NCBI GenBank assembly: GCA_027886185.1
Contig: WOAB01000619.1
Location: 4,340,001-4,404,000 of the forward strand
Direction of reading: 5' to 3'
DNA: 64,000 nucleotides
Source of the DNA: Rheum nobile
Lineage: Eukaryota; Streptophyta; Magnoliopsida; Caryophyllales; Polygonaceae
This document shows positions 45,306-57,180 of this stretch, piece by piece. Made by a program: the position numbers and the translations under genes. Below the pieces are notes generated by a model. That model saw only the letters and a program-made list of their open reading frames with translations, was not told the DNA's origin and ran no database searches. How positions within the stretch are numbered: position 1 is the first letter of the stretch; the number at the start of each line of letters is the position of its first letter.

Positions 45306-46958
45306 CTAGTAACAAATTATAGCAGTGGTTCGATTTTCATTATTAATGTTGTTTCCATGATTCCCAAAACCTGGATAACAGGTTCTATTCACACAAAAGA
45401 GATTAACCAAAAAATAATTGGATTTAATCTCGTACATCCACCGTGATTTCCAAAAGCCAAAGGCTTTATTCACTATATTTTGGTGTTTCAAGGCACCATA
45501 TCTCAAGGATATCTGCATAGCAGATTGTTTGTTCAGATGATAAGGGTTCAGTAGGTGTTTTTTTTTCAATTGAGTAAGATGTTCTCCATGCAAACCATAC
45601 ACAAGCTTTGAAAACTTGTATAAGCAGTAAATCACAAGAGCCCTTAACAAAGAGAGATTTTCTTTAATCGGATCGGTAACACATTGATGAGGCCATTTAC
45701 AATGATAAATAGCCTTATAGATTCGGTTTTTAGTTTGACAAAAATTACTGCTCCACATAATAATCATATCAAGATTAAAATGGAAGAACAAGATGTCATA
45801 CAATAGATTCCAGTTGTATGAGTCATTTTTAGCAGAAACCATCCATTGCCTAGAACAGTTCAAGCTTACACCATAGATACATGCTAAAGGATAAAGATTT
45901 TCATTTCTGTTTTTCCAATACCAGTAAGCATCCCTTTTGAAGGAGCAAGTATGAGGTCGCATAATCCATGTCCAAACCTGGTAGCACACAAAGGTAGTGT
46001 AAATGTTTTCACTATTCTCAGCATCAAATAATAAATTGTTCACAACCAAATTTAAAGTACAGTTGGTCATATAGATCAACTTCCAGTAAAGATTGTTCAT
46101 GAGATAGGTTGTCATATTTTGTTTGGTGTCCATAGGGTCACAATATCCTAGTGTATTGGTTTGGAAACCAACTCCAGATTTAAGCTTCTGATTGTTCAAG
46201 AGATTCAAAGTTTTATGTATCACAGTTTCTAGACCAAAGGTCAAATTAGAATTATAGCAATAGAGATCAAGAAAAAGCACGGAGTAGAGTGAAACTTTAT
46301 TGTAACAAAGGTTCAAATTAAGGGATAAGCCAGTGCTCAAAGGGTAGAGTTTCTGACGATTCAAAGGAAGAAAAAAAAGATAAGGGTTAGAGGTCCAGTT
46401 GTTCTTATGCATACCATATTTAAGGCAGATCAGAACAGAAACATGTTCAATCCAGCCTAAGGCATCGATATAATTGGTGTAACCAAACAAGTTCACAACA
46501 CATGATTCATCCCAGTTCATGGGGCAGTTCAGATGTAGGGTAATGCAAAAAAGGTAAATGAAAGGATAAAACAGACAGAAGCTGTCAATACCCAAGTAAG
46601 TCATAAACTCAAAGCATTCAGAATTATAGATCCAGCAAACCACAAAAGAACCTAAAAACCAAATGGAAGAGTTCGTAGTGTTCAAAGAACGGGGATTCAG
46701 ATTCAACCAGTAAGAGCTCCAGTAGATGGGGTAGATAACATAAGAACGAACAAGTAAAGCATAAGAAAGAAAAAGAGAGGATAAAGACCACCTGGAAAGC
46801 CGAAAACAAAGTCTCCCAGGAGATGAGGGGTTGAGATGTTGATCGCACCAGCTCCTAGATCGCACAACAGACGCAAGATCTTGGACACCAATGCAAAACC
46901 ACATCTCCTCATTCGGTTGACGCCGAAGATGCAGATCACAAAGATCCATAGCATGCAT
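45306..46958 (-). other. Uncharacterised 550-codon ORF, same orientation as the L1 remnant
   Basis: A single open frame of 1.65 kb in a region with ordinary AT content is unlikely by chance. The translation is rich in Asn, Leu, Tyr, Trp and Cys, with no zinc knuckle, RRM-like or DUF4283-type feature expected for plant L1 ORF1. Short phrases recur at intervals (LNLNLCYN, LNLVVNNL, CITLHLN, GVGFQTN). Its position between a possible L1 5' end (about 47560) and ORF2 suggests an ORF1 or a 5' untranslated region made of degenerate repeats. I cannot assign a function. Confidence 0.4.
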
Positions 46959-46967
46959 AATAGTGCA

Positions 46968-47522
46968 CTAGAGATCTCGTCCTTCAACTACCCCATTCCA
47001 AAAGCAGACCCACCTCTCCAGGGAGCCCGAATCCCACACAGGGAAAAGGAAACTTCCTTTCAAGAAGGCCATAGATTGGATAAGAGGAGAAGGACAAAAC
47101 AGAGTCGTAATCGGGGGCAAGTGGTAACTGGATACAGAGATCAAGAAAAATCGAGCGATTTTAACCCAACTCTTCGCTCTAGAATCTGCTCCCCTCGCAT
47201 TGAAAGAGAGGGAAACAGAGGTTTTCGGGGGCGGCCGCTCAAGATCGACAAGCGACGGCCGCTCAAGATCGAGGTTATCGGGGGACCGGTTAGAGATATG
47301 GGTGATCTTGAGAGGTTTCAGGATGGAGACCTCAGTCCCAGAATTGGGGGGAAAGGTATGAAGGAGCTGGATAACACCCAGATCCAATCCATGGCGCTTG
47401 ATTTTGCCATTACAACAGCAAGGGTGAGGGGGATCAGGGATGGGATCTTCAAGGTTAAGGTTGAGGGTGCACGGCAACAGCCATGCGTTTTCTAGGTTTT
47501 CAGAGGACGAGAGCGTTTTCAT
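46968..47522 (-). other. 184-codon ORF at the possible 5' end of the L1 remnant
   Basis: It starts MKTLSSSENLENAWLLPC just after AACCCTAAACC and ends VEGRDL. There is an overlapping plus-strand frame of similar length (46836-47495), and the sequence has short inverted GGCGGCCGCTC repeats near 47231-47270. Which strand, if any, codes is unclear. Confidence 0.25.
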
Positions 47523-47559
47523 GGTTTAGGGTTTTTCAAACGGCTATTCTTTGAAAAGG

Positions 47560-48218
47560 ATCATTTTTGCCCTTTCAATCCGTATATTTAATGAAACCAC
47601 AATTGTAATTTGTGCTTCGATAAAAATCTTTACAAAATTGGGATGGTGCGGAAATTTGGGTGTGATAGAAGTTTTGAAAATGTGATTGATTTGGGTGTGC
47701 GGAATTTGGGTGTGAGAGATCTCTCTTAATCATCTATGTAGATATCGGATTAATTTGAGAAATTTGTTTCCTGAAAGGGAGAAGGTGATATAATGTGACA
47801 TGAATTGAATAAATGATCCAAAAGACTTGTTCCTTCCTCTTGGCAAAGTATAAAAGATACCAAAACATGAGGAAAAACAAGCAAATCCATACCCATTTTC
47901 TTGCTCTGCTGATCCAGGATAAAGTAAAAGTAAAGCAAATTTATGCCAACGTTTAGTTCAACAAGAAAAATATGACAAAGCATCACAAGTACACGACAAA
48001 TGCAAAAAGTGTTCGGGCACATCTAAATGAAACTTAGATGCTCTTGTTGTTAATTGCCAACGTTACCCACTTGAGGAAATTCTCTTTTCTGCAACATACA
48101 ACAATATTTTACTAAGAAACTTCGAGCAGAAAAATGTCTACAAGAATCACAGTTTATGTTTTGCATTGAAAGCCGAAGTTTTGAACCTTTATTATAGCTT
48201 CATAAAGGGCTGCTGACT
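47560..48218. other. Intergenic between the L1 remnant and NDUFB9
   Basis: No gene is seen. A direct repeat of GGGTGTG(A/C)...GGAATTTGGGTGTG lies at 47655-47715. The part nearest 48218 should hold the NDUFB9 3' untranslated region. Confidence 0.5.
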
Positions 48219-50405
48219 TCAGGAATTGTCTTCACGACCATAATTGTACACAATCTCAATCTGCAAAGAATTGTGCAGTAGTCAGCATTCCAAAGCAATG
48301 ACATTATGGCTAATAATGGACCAAAGCTGATGATTACAACATCAGATAGATGGGGAAAAAAATAATCTAAATTCATGCATAGTGCATACAGCATATAAAC
48401 ATGGATTCCAGGAGCAAACAGATAGAAAAATTGAACTTTAACATCAGCCAGATGAAAAAGTACATAAGGCAATACAGAAGTTACAGGAAAAGGAAAAGTG
48501 CTAATAAACTTACCCCGGGAGGAGGAGTTGGGTTTCGGTGGAATTTTGAGCCACCAGGAGCCCATGGAACTGCAGACAGATAGAATCGGTGTCAAAAGTA
48601 TTGAGCATGCATGCTACTGTGCATCTCACTACTCAGAAAAGATAAAAGCTACTAAATTCATTCCCATCTACATCCCAGTTGAGTTCCAAAACATATGCAA
48701 TAACAGGAACCAAAACCGCAGGAGAAAACATCGAAAATAATGTTTTTTTTACCTAACTGAATGGATGGAGAAGTTTTAATGGGCGTCCTAGTTTAATTCC
48801 TAAGGAAGAGGGGTGCTCAATTGGTCATGTTGCTGCTGTGCTATTTTATATGCTTATGAGCTTGGTAGTGAGTTTTACATGAAAAAATTAAAGAAATGAG
48901 ATGGAAAGAATTGAGTAATTATACAGAATAATTTGTTTTTTTCATTTAATATGCAGCAACTTTATTACATCAAATGGAAATTTTTTATCCTAGGATTAGG
49001 AGTCTGGAAATTAAGGTTAAACGAGCTACACATGTCTATTATTGTAGAGTTCCCACTTCCAATCTAAAAGCACTTGACCAACAACTGAAGTATACATTCT
49101 ATGAAGACAAAACACACTGTCCAGTGTCCAATGTGACACAGAAATGATAGTAAATCCATGTGCAGAACCTTCACAATAGCTCAGGCCAACCAAATCTACA
49201 TATTCTGGAATAATAGAATAGAGCAAGAAAAAAAAGGGATTCTAAGACATAATACAATATCAAAGATCTACCCTATACTTTATGGAAGCTAGCATAAATG
49301 AAGTAAACAATACTTAAGCTCATTGTCATACAGAAAACCTAATTTGCCATTGTTTTTTTGAACAAGAACAGATGCCTCATGGCTTACCAGTGTATGGATC
49401 AGGGTGTCGAAACTTGTTGTAGGTAGCTTCAGCATTAGCAATCACTCGGTCAATTGCATCCGGATCTTCCTACAAAGGCATCATAAGTTACTGAAGTTTA
49501 GAAACCATCTCTGCTATAGATTACCAATTTGCTAGCCATCAACTTCCTGATGTGATTACAGCCATACCCATTCTCCTAAATGGAAGCAAAATATAATAGC
49601 TATCAATTCCACACCCACATTACTAGATTGACTTGGGTGCTTCTAAATTCTGCCACAGGATCTGATTTCCATTGATCCATGATTCATCCCATTGAATCAA
49701 ATGGGTCCCAAAGAATTTAGACCAAACATCAAATAACAGGCGTTGTAATTGTAGGCTCTGCAAATTATTTTTGAACATAATATGTTCAACAAATTTGACA
49801 AGTTAGACCCTACTTGTGCGGGAATACTGGGTTGATTGTTGTTGATTATGTTGAATAAACTTATCAAATTTTCCACAATTATTCAAATCGGAAGAAGATA
49901 GGTGCCAAACTTAATTTCTCATGAACAATACTTGAAAAAACCCTAGATGACCTGAAGGCACTACCGATATTTGACACTTAAAAGAAATTTGCACGACATT
50001 ATGTCTACCTCTGCACAATGAATCTTATAAAAGTCAAACCACATAAGATAACCCAGAATACGAGAAAAAAGAAGAGGTATTTCAGTAGCGAAGCTCACCA
50101 TATTCCTATTAGCCTCGAACTTCTTTCTGAGCTCATCTGCCTGTCAAGCACAAAGAAGCCCCATCATTTCGTTGCCCAACACTCATCAGTACGATAGATC
50201 GAAACACAAAAAAACGGATTATTAACAATTGAACAAAGATGAGTCAGATTGAAAGGGAGCGAAATGAAAACCCTAGAAATTTTACATCTTCGTAGAAGAG
50301 ATGGCGGTGGACAGCCCAATTGAGAGTGTCCTTGAGAGCTTTGCGGTAAAGAAGACGAACTCGCTGCTTCTGCGCAGCCCTCCTCGCTAGGTACGATGCG
50401 CTCAT
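48219..50405 (-). CDS. NDUFB9: NADH dehydrogenase (complex I) beta subcomplex subunit 9, B22/LYR family
   Basis: Five exons: 50405-50286, 50140-50099, 49469-49388, 48569-48514 and 48260-48219, all with GT/AG introns and matching phases (0, 0, 1, 0), giving 113 aa with a TGA at 48219. Exon 1 encodes MSASYLARRAAQKQRVRLLY followed by RKALKDTLNWAVHRHLFYED, containing the LYR tripeptide and downstream Phe of this family. Exon 4 encodes VPWAPGGSKFHRNPTPPPG and exon 5 IEIVYNYGREDNS, the typical plant ending. The subunit binds acyl carrier protein and sits in the matrix-facing part of the mitochondrial complex I membrane arm. Length matches the plant family (about 115-117 aa). No lesion is seen, so this is a working host gene; in Arabidopsis the gene is called CIB22. 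Confidence 0.95.
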
Positions 50406-50645
50406 TGTTCTCTCGCCCTCGACTCCTCCAACGTGGTGTTTCTCTCTCTACAGCGACTAATGGGAGGGTAATTGCAGCCTTTCCAAGATTAGGGAAGGAT
50501 GATACGACGCCGTCTTATGTTAAGCCTATAAAGCGCAGAATTCTCAAGGTCAGACTCAGAACTCAGTGTACATTGCAAATCTGCAACTTGCACTTCTTAT
50601 GTGGAAACATGGAAATACACTATAGTAGACTTAGGGTATGTTTGG
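50406..50645. other. Upstream region of NDUFB9
   Basis: It contains the start region and presumably the promoter of NDUFB9. A 91-codon plus-strand frame overlaps the NDUFB9 start and I do not consider it a gene. The MULE-C element begins shortly after, near 50640. Confidence 0.5.
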
Positions 50646-51209
50646 TTCGTCTATTCAAACGACTTAATTGAACTTAATAATCGAAATAAGTCCCCATGAT
50701 TTAACACTCCTCAGGTTAAATAACCCCTTTAAATGATTGAAATCAAACTAATAACCCAAATAAGTTGAATTTGTCCGCGTGATCCCCTAAATAACTAACT
50801 GACGCGCGCTGACAGAAGGCCCAAAGAAAACCTAGAGTAAGCGCGCGCCGCGGAGCTCAACACAACTTCAATGACGTCTGGTTTCTCGACATGAAACTCA
50901 ATCAACTAAGAGAAATCAATTAACTAAGAAAAACGACAACAAACAACGTGGAAGACGACAATAAGTAATCGATCGAAAACAAAATTCATCGAGAACTGTC
51001 AGCGTAGAATACAATCGATCAAGGTATTTATCTAACACTGTGATATAACTATTTCAATGCTTATGTGTTGCAGGTTCGAGTGATTTCAAATAGAAATCAA
51101 AGCATAAAACATCTAGATCATTAACTGGATATTGTGCTTAGTTCGTTTTGTCGGAGGAACGAGAGGCAGTTGACGAAGAACACAAACCTTGTTTAGTACA
51201 AGATAGATT

Positions 51210-52150
51210 CTATCTGTCACAAACTCAAAGCATAAAACAATGCAAATCACCATAAACTGTCACAAAGACTGCATTCGTTGATGGCAGTTTACCAATGAAT
51301 TGATGGTGACAGTGAGAAACTGTCACAAAGACTGCATTGGTTGATGACAGTTGTAAACTGTCATCAATAATGCATCTATGGTGATAATTTCTCATTGTTA
51401 CAAAGACTGCATTGGTTGATGGAAGTTGTTGATGGTGACAGTGAGAAACTGTCACAAACACTGCATTGCTTGATGGCAGTTGTAAACAGTCGTCAATCAA
51501 TACATCTATCGTGACAATTTCTCACTGTCACAAAGACTACATTGGTTACAACTGTCATCAACCAATGAATTGAAGATGACAGTGAGAAACTATCACAAAC
51601 ACTACATTGCTTGATGACAGTTGTAAACTGTCATCAATCAATGCATCTATGGTGACAGTTTCTCACTGTCACAAAGACTGCATTGGTTGATAGCAGTTTA
51701 TAACTTCCATCAACCAATAAATTGATGGTGACAGTGAGAAACGGTCACAAACACTGCATTGGTTGATGGCAGTTGTAAACTGTCGTCAATCAATACATCT
51801 ATGGTGACAGTTTCTCACTGTCACAAAGACTGTATTAGTTGATGGCAGTTTACAATTGTCATCAACCAATGAATTGATGGTGACAGTGAGAAACTGTCAC
51901 AAACACTACATTGGTTGATGGCAGTTGTAAACTGTCATCAATCATTGGAGTATTTGTGACAGTTTATGGTGATAGTGATAAAATATCACAAATACTGTAT
52001 TTGTTGATGGCAGTAGATAATTGTCATCAATCAATGGAGTGTTTGTGACAGTTTATGGTGATAGTGATAAAATGTCACAAGCAGTGCATTTGTTGATGAC
52101 AGTTGTAAACTGCCATCAACCAAAAAAATGTGACAGTTATTCACTGTCAC
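51210..52150. repeat. Palindromic TGACAGT/ACTGTCA array, left side of MULE-C
   Basis: Units alternate between GGTGACAGTGAGAAACTGTC and GATGGCAGTTGTAAACTGTC with linkers CACAAACACTGCATTGGTTG and ATCAATCAATGCATC. By eye there are around thirty copies of the heptamer in both directions in under 1 kb. Many pairs face each other, so the single strand can fold into long hairpins. It lies upstream of the transposase start at 52928. Confidence 0.95.
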
Positions 52151-52157
52151 AAACACT

Positions 52158-52598
52158 TAGAGCTGTCAATTTTTTATCCGACTCGCAAACCCAACCCGAC
52201 CCGACCCACGTTTTCTGGGTCGAGACCCGACCCGAAAAGTATTGGGTCAAAAGTGACCCCACCTGTTCGACCCGAAAATTTCTGGGTTGGGTCATTGACT
52301 CGTTGGGTCATTACAATTTTGTTATTATTTTATATATTAAACATTATAATATATTTTGTTATTAAAATATTATATAATAAAAAAAATTTTGATTTATTAT
52401 TTTTTGTTTTAATTAAAATATTATTTTAATAATCATTTTATAAAAATTTGACAAGGGCGCTCTCAACCCGTTGGGTTAACCCGAACCCGTACCTGACCCG
52501 CAACGACCCGACCCACAATCGACCCGTAAATTTTGACCCGTAATCGACCCGACCCGATATGCTTAAACCCGACCCGTTTGATCCGTTTGACAGGTCTA
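52158..52598. mobile_element. hAT-type MITE, 441 bp, inserted in the motif array
   Basis: The ends are TAGAGCTGTCAA and TTGACAGGTCTA (inverted, 11 of 12 matching) and the flanks are CAAACACT at 52150-52157 and 52599-52606, a perfect eight-base duplication as made by hAT transposases. The interior is full of CCCGACCC/GGGTCGGG repeats, with an AT-rich centre. It has no coding capacity. Confidence 0.9.
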
Positions 52599-52927
52599 CA
52601 AACACTGCATTGGTTGATGACAGTTATTTGCTGTCACAAACACTTCATCGGTTGATGACAATTCCAAACTGTCATCAACCAATAAATTTATGCATCACAT
52701 TAGCCATTAAGTTGACAGTATGATGAATAAATGCTTATTTGCTACTTCAATTGACAACAATAATTAGTTAATTATAATTTAATAAGTTCATAAAAGTTAT
52801 TAAATTGTGATAAGAACTTTTTGAACATGAGAACTAGTTAACGGGAATTGCTAAATACTAAAACTGCTGTGATGACAGTATGATATAAACAATATGTAAA
52901 TAATGACAACTTTTTGGTGTTGTGCAG
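52599..52927. other. Continuation of the motif array and leader of the transposase gene
   Basis: The TGACAG/CTGTCA pattern resumes after the MITE (52612-52700) and thins out towards an acceptor-like GTGCAG directly before ATG 52928. No gene is seen. Confidence 0.6.
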
Positions 52928-54046
52928 ATGGAACTCAAAATTCTTATTATATGCTATGGAGGGGAGTGGAAGATCAAAGATGGATTTTATTCATATGTTG
53001 GAAACATGATCTCAAAGACACTCTTATTTAATGACAATATGTAACTGCAAGCTGTCAAGCAACTGATTATTGAGAGATTTCAAATCGATTCAACACCAGC
53101 TGAAATTACACACACATTTGAATCCATTCCAGAAACTCATAAATCCATACATGGTTGACACATAGGATGATTTCAGGTCTTTCTTAGATATTAATGAGGC
53201 ACCTCAAGTTTCATGGACTTTACCAGTATACGTGTCATCAACTAAGACGATGAGTGGGAGTCAACACACTCGTGATAGTGCACGCAACAATTTACTCTCT
53301 TTGCAATCTGATTATAATTTTCAAGGAAACGGTGACAGTGTTGAAAATGGTGACAAAAGCAACCTAGAAATTGTGCAAAGATCAGAGGAAGATGAAATAA
53401 GTCATACTGAAGTAGCTACTGATTTTCTTCACGTATGGCAGATTTTTGGGTCAAAACAAGAGCTAAAGGATGCGGTGAAGAACATGACAATGCGTGACAA
53501 CTTTGGATTCAGAGTAAGGAAATCAACACCTCATCTATATAAAGTCCTATGTGTAGATGTTGAGTGCAAGTGGAGAATACGAGCTACTGTATTGAAGGGA
53601 ATTGAATTCTTCGAGATAAGAAGATTCAGAGAAGAACATACTTGCTCCTTTGACTTCAGATGTGCAAACCAATGTAAACCTACATACAAGATGGTGGGAG
53701 AGAAGATAAACACAAGGTAACATTAAAAACTTAAAAGCATATGATATACTGCATATTTTGTAAAATAAAATCTCAATATACATCTCATGTCTTGAACATA
53801 GGTATGAAGCTGTCAAAAAGGGACCAAACCCTAAAATGATTCGCAATGATACGAGATGTGAATTTTATCAGGATATAAGCTATTGGAAAGCTTGGAAAGA
53901 ACAAGAATGGGCACAAAACTTGATAAGAAGAACACCAGAACAAAATTATGGAATATTTCTCGTATACTGTCACATGATAAAATAGGACAACAATGGGACA
54001 TACACATGCCTTGAGATTGAAAGTAATAATCGTTTCAAGTATGTGT
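52928..54046 (+). pseudogene. MULE transposase N-terminal half (MuDR DNA-binding domain), truncated
   Basis: Exon 1 runs from ATG 52928 (MELKILIICYGGEWKIKDG) to 53716 with early stops (TAA near 53041, TGA and TAG near 53157-53167) and is open from 53232. It holds the MuDR N-terminal domain: VWQIFGSKQELKDAVKNMTM, NFGFRVRKSTPHLYKVLC and EHTCSFDF. After a GTAACA...ATAG intron, exon 2 (from 53802) reads YEAVKKGPNPKMIRNDTRCE and DISYWKAWKEQEWAQNLIRR, the usual next block. A TAG at 53983-53985 interrupts it before NNGTYTCLEIESNNRFKYVF. At about 54047 coding changes abruptly to the opposite-strand gene, so the whole DDE core is gone. Confidence 0.85.
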
Positions 54047-56005
54047 TTTTCAGCCTCCGCCCGTTTTTCAGCCTCAAATGACTTATGCAAATCCTCAATT
54101 ATTTTATCAACCATTGACAAAACATCATCATTTTTATTGTATACAATCATCGCCTTATCATTGTCGGTGACATCCTTCACAACCTTTGAAGCTTCTTTGT
54201 CTTTTGGTATATCATTCACAACCTTTGAACCTTTGAAGCTTTTTTGTCTTTTGGTACATGCTTCACAACGACCTTAGCAGTTGGCCGTCTTTGGTACACC
54301 TTTTTATCCTTCTCCTAGACAACCTTCTTGACCTCACCCTTGCGAGCCCTTGTTCTTGGAGCACACTTAATCTCAGCAACAACATCTTTCTTCCTCTTTG
54401 AGCCAACTTGTTGCTCTTTTTTTTCTTGGAGCCACAACAACAACATCATCTTCCTTCCCCTGCTGCTCCTTTGCAAGAGAAATCATGCGTTTAGACAACT
54501 CATCGTAAAAGGCATCTTCACTTTCATCTTTGAAACACAAGTTGTGAAACCTTTCATGCTCTTCATATGGATGATATTTACAAATCTGCAAACGCATCAA
54601 ATAAAATGAAAACAATAAGAATAAAAATATCATCATTTTTATCTTTGAGACACGTGACAAATGTCACCAGCAACTGTCATCGACCAAGATTGATGACAGT
54701 TACATAAAGATAAGAAAACTATCATAAAAAATAGCTAAAAAACATTTTGATGACAACCCAAAACTTCTTCATACTTACAAGTTGTCATCAATAATAATTG
54801 ATGATAACCCATAACTTATTGATACTTATCAGTTGTCATCGATAATAATTGATGACAATCAGAAACTAACATCAAAAATACATTGGTGATAGTTTAAAAC
54901 TGTCATTGAATGACTTAATGACAGTTACAAACTGTCATCAATAAAAACATGATGGTAATTAGGTGAGAGTTATAAATTGTCACACATAACAACTTAATCA
55001 ATATTTGTTGACAGTTAGAAACGATGAACAATCATATCTTAATTGAGAAACAAAAAAAAGCATACCAAACTATTTTCTTTGACGAAGTTACAAATGGAAT
55101 GATACCACACATTCTTCAGATTTGAACTGTACCACTGTGTACAGTACGGAATGTTTTTTAGACCAAAACTCGCACAGCCCACAACATGGAGAAATTGTGG
55201 GAATAACTCTAAAATCCATACCTGTCATCAAGGAAATATAAACAATTAATAGAACAGTAAATATAAACAAGACAGAAACCACATAAAAATAACATAAAAC
55301 TGTACCTGGAAAGCAATAGGAAACCCATATAAATTGTAACCAATCCTTTCATCAAACTTTGCTACGCTCTTTTGTTCACGTACTGCCCTACTAACCTTCC
55401 TAAGGTACTCTAGGGTCAGTGAATACGCTACCCTACCCTAAGGGTATCTAGAAAACAACTCCAAATTAGTTGATAGTTTGAAGTACTCATCTGTAACAGT
55501 AATATGGCGTTGAGGCAACAAAACAGTCTCAAGAACAACCAAATGTGCAAGATTCATCTTCTTCTCACGATCAATCTCAATAGCAAACCGACCAATCAGA
55601 TCATTTATTGCACATGGATCTGACCCAAGGTACTCCTCCATGTCAGCATCAGAAAGCTCATAATCTGACAGTTCACCATAATTCAACCCAGTGACTGCAA
55701 CAAATACAACGATGAAGAAGCGACATATGTTATCGTCAACGTTAAACCACATTTCATGGGTCTTTTCAGTTTCTACCTCATGGAGAAGGAAGTAATGGAC
55801 CAACTGAGCACAAAACTTCAAACTATCTCCCCATGTAAAAATAGCGCCAAGAGGGCCATCAAAGAGAAGCATAAAATCAGTCACGGGCAACATGTCCTCA
55901 ATTTTTTTAATGAATTCCATACGCGTGAAATAGTTGCATGAAGCATGAAGCATGAAGATCTTTTCGAACAATAAACCTACATTGGCTTGCATCCATGGCC
56001 TACAA
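54047..56005 (-). pseudogene. DUF1985-type MULE gene, truncated before Ulp1 (gene C)
   Basis: Minus-strand exons: about 56005-55306 (DUF1985: CAQLVHYFLLHEVETEKTHE, AVTGLNYGELSDYELSD), 55221-55066 (VWILELFPQFLHVVGCASFG) and from 54592 downwards (ICKYHPYEEHERFHNLCFKD, then a Lys/Glu-rich linker). All three show in-frame GT/AG junctions. The DUF1985 exon has TAG at 55438-55440 where genes A and B have Trp of YPWGRVAY. The linker continues with stops to about 54050 (DNDKAMIVYNKNDDVLSMVD; FEAEKRAEAEKHI) and then meets the truncated transposase. No protease motif remains. A likely 5' untranslated exon lies near 57400-57238, ending in a GTAAGT donor. Confidence 0.75.
54660..55020. repeat. ACTGTCA/TGACAGT motif cluster in an intron of gene C
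   Basis: The intron carries AACTGTCATC, GATGACAGTTAC, TTGACAGTTAG and drifted forms (AGTTGTCATC, GATGATAACCC) at intervals of 20-50 bases. Confidence 0.8.
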
Positions 56006-56040
56006 CAGATAAAAAGAAATAATAAGCTGTCATCACACAA

Positions 56041-57180
56041 ATTAGTGTGTAATCACACTTGAATAACACAGTCACCACACTACTCCTACTGTCATCACAC
56101 ATATAAATGAGTAGTCAAACCTCATAAACATTGTCATCAAATTAACAAGCAAACAAGAACATAAACATTGTCATTAAAAATGTCATTACATAAATATTGT
56201 CATCAATATTAACAAGTAAACAAGAACATAAACACTTGCAACATACTATCATCACATTATTACTACTACAAATCACACATACTAAAGTGTAAACACTTAA
56301 GAAATATTGTCACCATTTAACTGCTACTGTCATCAAACAAACTAGTGTGTAATCACACTTGAATAACACAGTCACCACACTACTAATACTGTCATCACAC
56401 ATAATAATGAGTAGTCAAACCTCATAAACATTGTCACGACACTACTACTATTGTCATCACACACAATAATGAGTAGTCAAACCTCATAAACATTGTCACC
56501 ACACTACTACTACTACTGTCATCACACATTAATAAGTAGTCAATTAGTGATGGCAGTGTATTGTTGATGACAGTAGAAAACTATCATCAACAAAAATATT
56601 ATGACAGTTGTATCAAAATAATGCAAATCACACATACTAATGTGTAAACACTTAAAAAACAATGTCACAATTTTACTGCTACTGTCATCACACAAACTAG
56701 TGTTGTAATCACAATTAAAAACATTGTCACCACACTACTGCTACTGTCATCACACAAACTACTGTATAACCACACTAGAATAACATTGTCACCACAACTA
56801 CAACTGTCATCACACATATTAATGACAAGTCAAACAGCAAAAACATTGTCATCAAATTATCAAAATCAAAAACACTTTCAGCACACATGTGTGATAAAAA
56901 CATGTAAAACAGTGTCATCACACGAATAGTATTATAATGACACATGCAAGTAACAATCTATACACAATATTACTACTGTCACCGATAAATCTCATAAAAA
57001 CATAATTTGGGGACAGTTGAATACTGTCACATATAACTACTTCATGAAAATCAACTAAGAAGTGTTGATGACAATCAGGAAAATCGAGCGGGCAAACAAA
57101 AACAATCAGGAAAATCACAACAATTACAACAACATATACAAGCAACTAAAAATGAAACGAGCAAACAATGAAGCATTGAT
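56041..57180. repeat. ACTGTCATCACAC repeat array, right side of MULE-C
   Basis: A loosely periodic unit, ACTGTCATCACACATAATAATGAGTAGTCAAACCTCA-like with AACATTGTCACCACACTAC, recurs many times from 56041 to 56830, then thins. TGATGACAGTAG and ATGACAGTTG occur in the other direction near 56570-56605. It sits between the DUF1985 exon and its probable 5' leader, mirroring the array upstream of the transposase. Confidence 0.9.

Noticed and set aside
46836..47495. 219-aa plus-strand basic ORF
   Set aside because: Arg/Lys richness without motif, overlapping minus-strand frames in line with the L1 remnant; not supportable as a gene.
50396..50671. 91-aa plus-strand ORF overlapping the NDUFB9 start
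   Set aside because: It runs antisense over the first codons and promoter of a confidently identified gene and has no recognisable feature.
51210..52150. CRISPR-like array because of short regular palindromic repeats
   Set aside because: The genome is a plant, the spacers are themselves repeats, and the arrangement is a degenerate MULE noncoding array.
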